The notes under the pieces: generated by a model
Seen by the model: the letters and a program-made list of their open reading frames with translations, nothing else
Databases searched by the model: none
What the model was told of the DNA's origin: nothing
Part shown: piece by piece, positions 4,489 through 6,200 of the stretch
How the letters are laid out: each line of letters opens with the position of its first letter
Numbering within the stretch: the first letter of the stretch is position 1
Translations under genes and position numbers: made by a program
NCBI GenBank assembly: GCA_947487925.1
Contig: CANLCA010000189.1
Coordinates: 1 to 6,200 of the forward strand
Origin: Verrucomicrobiales bacterium
GTDB lineage: Bacteria > Verrucomicrobiota > Verrucomicrobiia > Limisphaerales > F1-80-MAGS106
DNA: 6,200 nucleotides
Direction: 5' to 3'

Positions 4489-6200
4489 ATGGCTGAATCC
4501 ATCTCAAACCCCCTGTTGAATCTCGTCAAGGAGCGAGGGTTGATCGATGACCTTCAGGTGGATGAGGTTCTCCAGGAGAACAATCGCAGCGGGAAACCGG
4601 TCGGGCAGATCCTCAATGATTTCGGGATCATGGACACCGATTCCCAGCTTCAGATCATCGCTGAATACCTGGGGACGGAGGTTGTTCATGTGGAGGAAAG
4701 CGAGATCACCTCCGAGATGCTGGAGTTGATCCCCGCCACGACCGCGCGGATGTATCAGTGCATACCGGTTGCGGATTATGGAACGACGTTGCGAGTCGCT
4801 TTGGCGGATCCGCTTAATCCCGGCGTGGTAGACGAACTGGGTTTCGTGGTCAAAAAGGAAGTCCAGGTTGTCGTGGCGGATCCTGCGCAGATTGAAAAAT
4901 TGATAGGGAAGCTGTATCCGCAGAAAGCCGGCAACTCTTTCGAGGATGTTCTCAAGGAGCTCGGGATTGACAAAGAGATGGGGATGGAGGCTGCTGCGGT
5001 CCGTGGCCCTACGGGGATTGTGGTCGATCTGCAGGAAATGGCGGACGCTACCCCGGTGATCAAATTCGTCAACCTCATCCTCTATCAGGCGGTTCAGGAT
5101 CGCGCGAGCGACATTCATTTCGAGCCTTTCGAAGATGAATTCAAGATTCGTTACCGCGTAGACGGAGCGCTTTATGAGATGAGCCCTCCGCCGAAGCATC
5201 TGGCGATGCCGGTGACGTCCCGCATCAAGATCATGGCGAACCTGAACATCTCGGAGCGTCGTCTTCCGCAGGACGGGCGCATCTCGATGAATATCGCAGG
5301 CAAACAGATCGATTTGCGTGTGTCCACGCTGCCGACACAGTTTGGAGAATCAGTCGTGTTGCGCGTGCTGGACCGTAGCGCCGTGAGCCTGGATTTGGAA
5401 ACGCTTGGTTTTCCCAAATACGTTTATGAATTCATCATCGAGTCGATCCAGCAGCCTAATGGGATCTGTGTGGTGACTGGCCCTACCGGGTGCGGGAAGA
5501 CTACCACGTTGTATTCGTGCATGAGGAAGATCAACACGATCGACTCCAAGCTTTTGACGGCTGAAGATCCTGTTGAATTTGACCTGGAAGGGATCATGCA
5601 AGTTGCGGTGAACGATTCTGTGGGGATGACTTTCCACAAGGCGCTGCGATCGTTTCTTCGCCAGGATCCCGATGTCATCATGCTGGGAGAGATCCGCGAT
5701 TTGGAGACGGCTCAGATCGCGATCCAAGCCTCCCTCACAGGCCATCTGGTGCTGAGCACCCTGCATACAAACGACGCGCCAGGCGCCGTCACCCGTTTGG
5801 TCGATATGGGCGTCGAACCTTTCCTCATCTCCTCAACACTGCTCGCCGTGCTGGCGCAACGCTTGGTGCGCATGGTGTGCAAAAAGTGCAAGACCTCGTT
5901 CGAGCCCACCGAGGCTCAGCTGCGGATGATGAATTTGTCTCCACACGATCTTGGGGATAAAGTGTTTTTTTACGGGCGCGGCTGCTCGGCGTGCAACGAC
6001 ACGGGTTACAAAGGGCGGAAGGGCATCTACGAGCTTCTGGTGATCACGGAACCTTTGAGGAACCTTATCAACGAACGTGCCCCCACGGTGGTCGTTCGTC
6101 AAAAAGCAGTGGAGCTGGGGATGGTCACGCTGCGTGAAGACGGCTTGCGCAACATCTTTGAGGGTGATACAAGCGTCGAGGAAATCTTGAAGTACACCTA
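4489..6200 (+). CDS. pilB: PilB/GspE-type assembly ATPase (second paralogue), open at right edge
   Basis: The frame runs from the ATG at 4489 to the window end with 570 codons and no stop. The last residues (T-S-V-E-E-I-L-K-Y-T, then TA) look like the normal C-terminus of the family, so the stop is probably at or just past nt 6200. Residues 1-145 are an MshEN/GspE-type N-terminal domain, followed by a charged linker (about 146-186). Core: A-S-D-I-H-F-E-P (206-213), Walker A G-P-T-G-C-G-K-T (331-338, Cys335 where Ser is usual), Asp box L-L-T-A-E-D-P-V-E-F (355-364), R-Q-D-P-D-V-I-M-L-G-E-I-R-D (391-404, catalytic Glu401), His box T-G-H-L-V-L-S-T-L-H-T-N-D (417-429) and zinc cysteines C464, C467, C499 and C502. 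It starts 23 bases after the pilT stop, with no strong ribosome site, which suggests the same transcript and possibly translational coupling. It is clearly homologous to the first PilB but divergent along its whole length, so it is an old paralogue and not a recent copy. It may be a second extension motor or the GspE of a type II system. Confidence 0.92.
   Translation, partial: MAESISNPLLNLVKERGLIDDLQVDEVLQENNRSGKPVGQILNDFGIMDTDSQLQIIAEYLGTEVVHVEESEITSEMLELIPATTARMYQCIPVADYGTTLRVALADPLNPGVVDELGFVVKKEVQVVVADPAQIEKLIGKLYPQKAGNSFEDVLKELGIDKEMGMEAAAVRGPTGIVVDLQEMADATPVIKFVNLILYQAVQDRASDIHFEPFEDEFKIRYRVDGALYEMSPPPKHLAMPVTSRIKIMANLNISERRLPQDGRISMNIAGKQIDLRVSTLPTQFGESVVLRVLDRSAVSLDLETLGFPKYVYEFIIESIQQPNGICVVTGPTGCGKTTTLYSCMRKINTIDSKLLTAEDPVEFDLEGIMQVAVNDSVGMTFHKALRSFLRQDPDVIMLGEIRDLETAQIAIQASLTGHLVLSTLHTNDAPGAVTRLVDMGVEPFLISSTLLAVLAQRLVRMVCKKCKTSFEPTEAQLRMMNLSPHDLGDKVFFYGRGCSACNDTGYKGRKGIYELLVITEPLRNLINERAPTVVVRQKAVELGMVTLREDGLRNIFEGDTSVEEILKYT

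Noticed and set aside
4504..5199. Long minus-strand open frame (231 codons) opposite the second PilB
   Set aside because: It lies wholly within a gene with unmistakable ATPase motifs on the + strand and reads as an unstructured mixture with no family likeness. Long antisense frames are expected in GC-rich coding DNA.
2560..5530. Shared DNA stretches between the two PilB genes (for example around Walker A and the His box) as a sign of recent gene conversion
   Set aside because: Identical DNA runs are short and confined to codons for invariant motifs; synonymous sites differ freely, so common ancestry explains them.

Overview
The window looks like bacterial chromosome of moderate-to-high GC, most plausibly from the Verrucomicrobiota (Pedosphaera/Limisphaerales-like). 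This placement is an inference from two things. The first protein ends in two degenerate copies of a small beta-rich module of the 'L-Q-S-S-x-x-L-x-x-P-W-x-x-[IV]-P-G ... F-[YF]-R-L' type, which is abundant in exported proteins of that phylum. The ATPase genes also follow a pilB-pilT-pilB order with PVC-like sequence features. No rRNA or other marker gene is present to settle it.

Layout, all on the + strand: (1) nt 2-1294, the 3' part of a gene for a probable exported or surface protein: an unrecognised N-terminal region, one Ig-like domain, a glycine linker and two C-terminal repeat modules. (2) nt 1295-1584, a 290-base gap with no convincing gene. It holds a weak sigma-70-like promoter candidate, small dyads and a hairpin that overlaps the only Shine-Dalgarno-like run. 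(3) nt 1585-3294, a complete PilB/GspE-type assembly ATPase with a GTG start. (4) nt 3365-4465, a complete PilT-type retraction ATPase. (5) nt 4489-6200, a second and different PilB/GspE-type ATPase, open at the right edge. Its last codons resemble the family's usual C-terminus, so it probably stops within a few bases of the window end.

The three ATPases are co-directional with gaps of 70 and 23 bases and probably form one operon of cytoplasmic motors for a type IV pilus or a related type II secretion machine. The PilB-type proteins would drive subunit assembly and the PilT-type protein would drive retraction. Two divergent PilB-type motors flanking one PilT suggests either alternative or cooperating extension motors, or motors for two machines sharing one locus. 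The platform protein (PilC), pilins and secretin are not in view.

I found no CRISPR array, tRNA, insertion sequence or clearly new system. The main points of interest are paralogue-specific motif changes in the ATPases: an altered RQDPD segment in the first, an altered AIRNLIRE-equivalent segment in PilT, and a Cys in the Walker A loop of the third.
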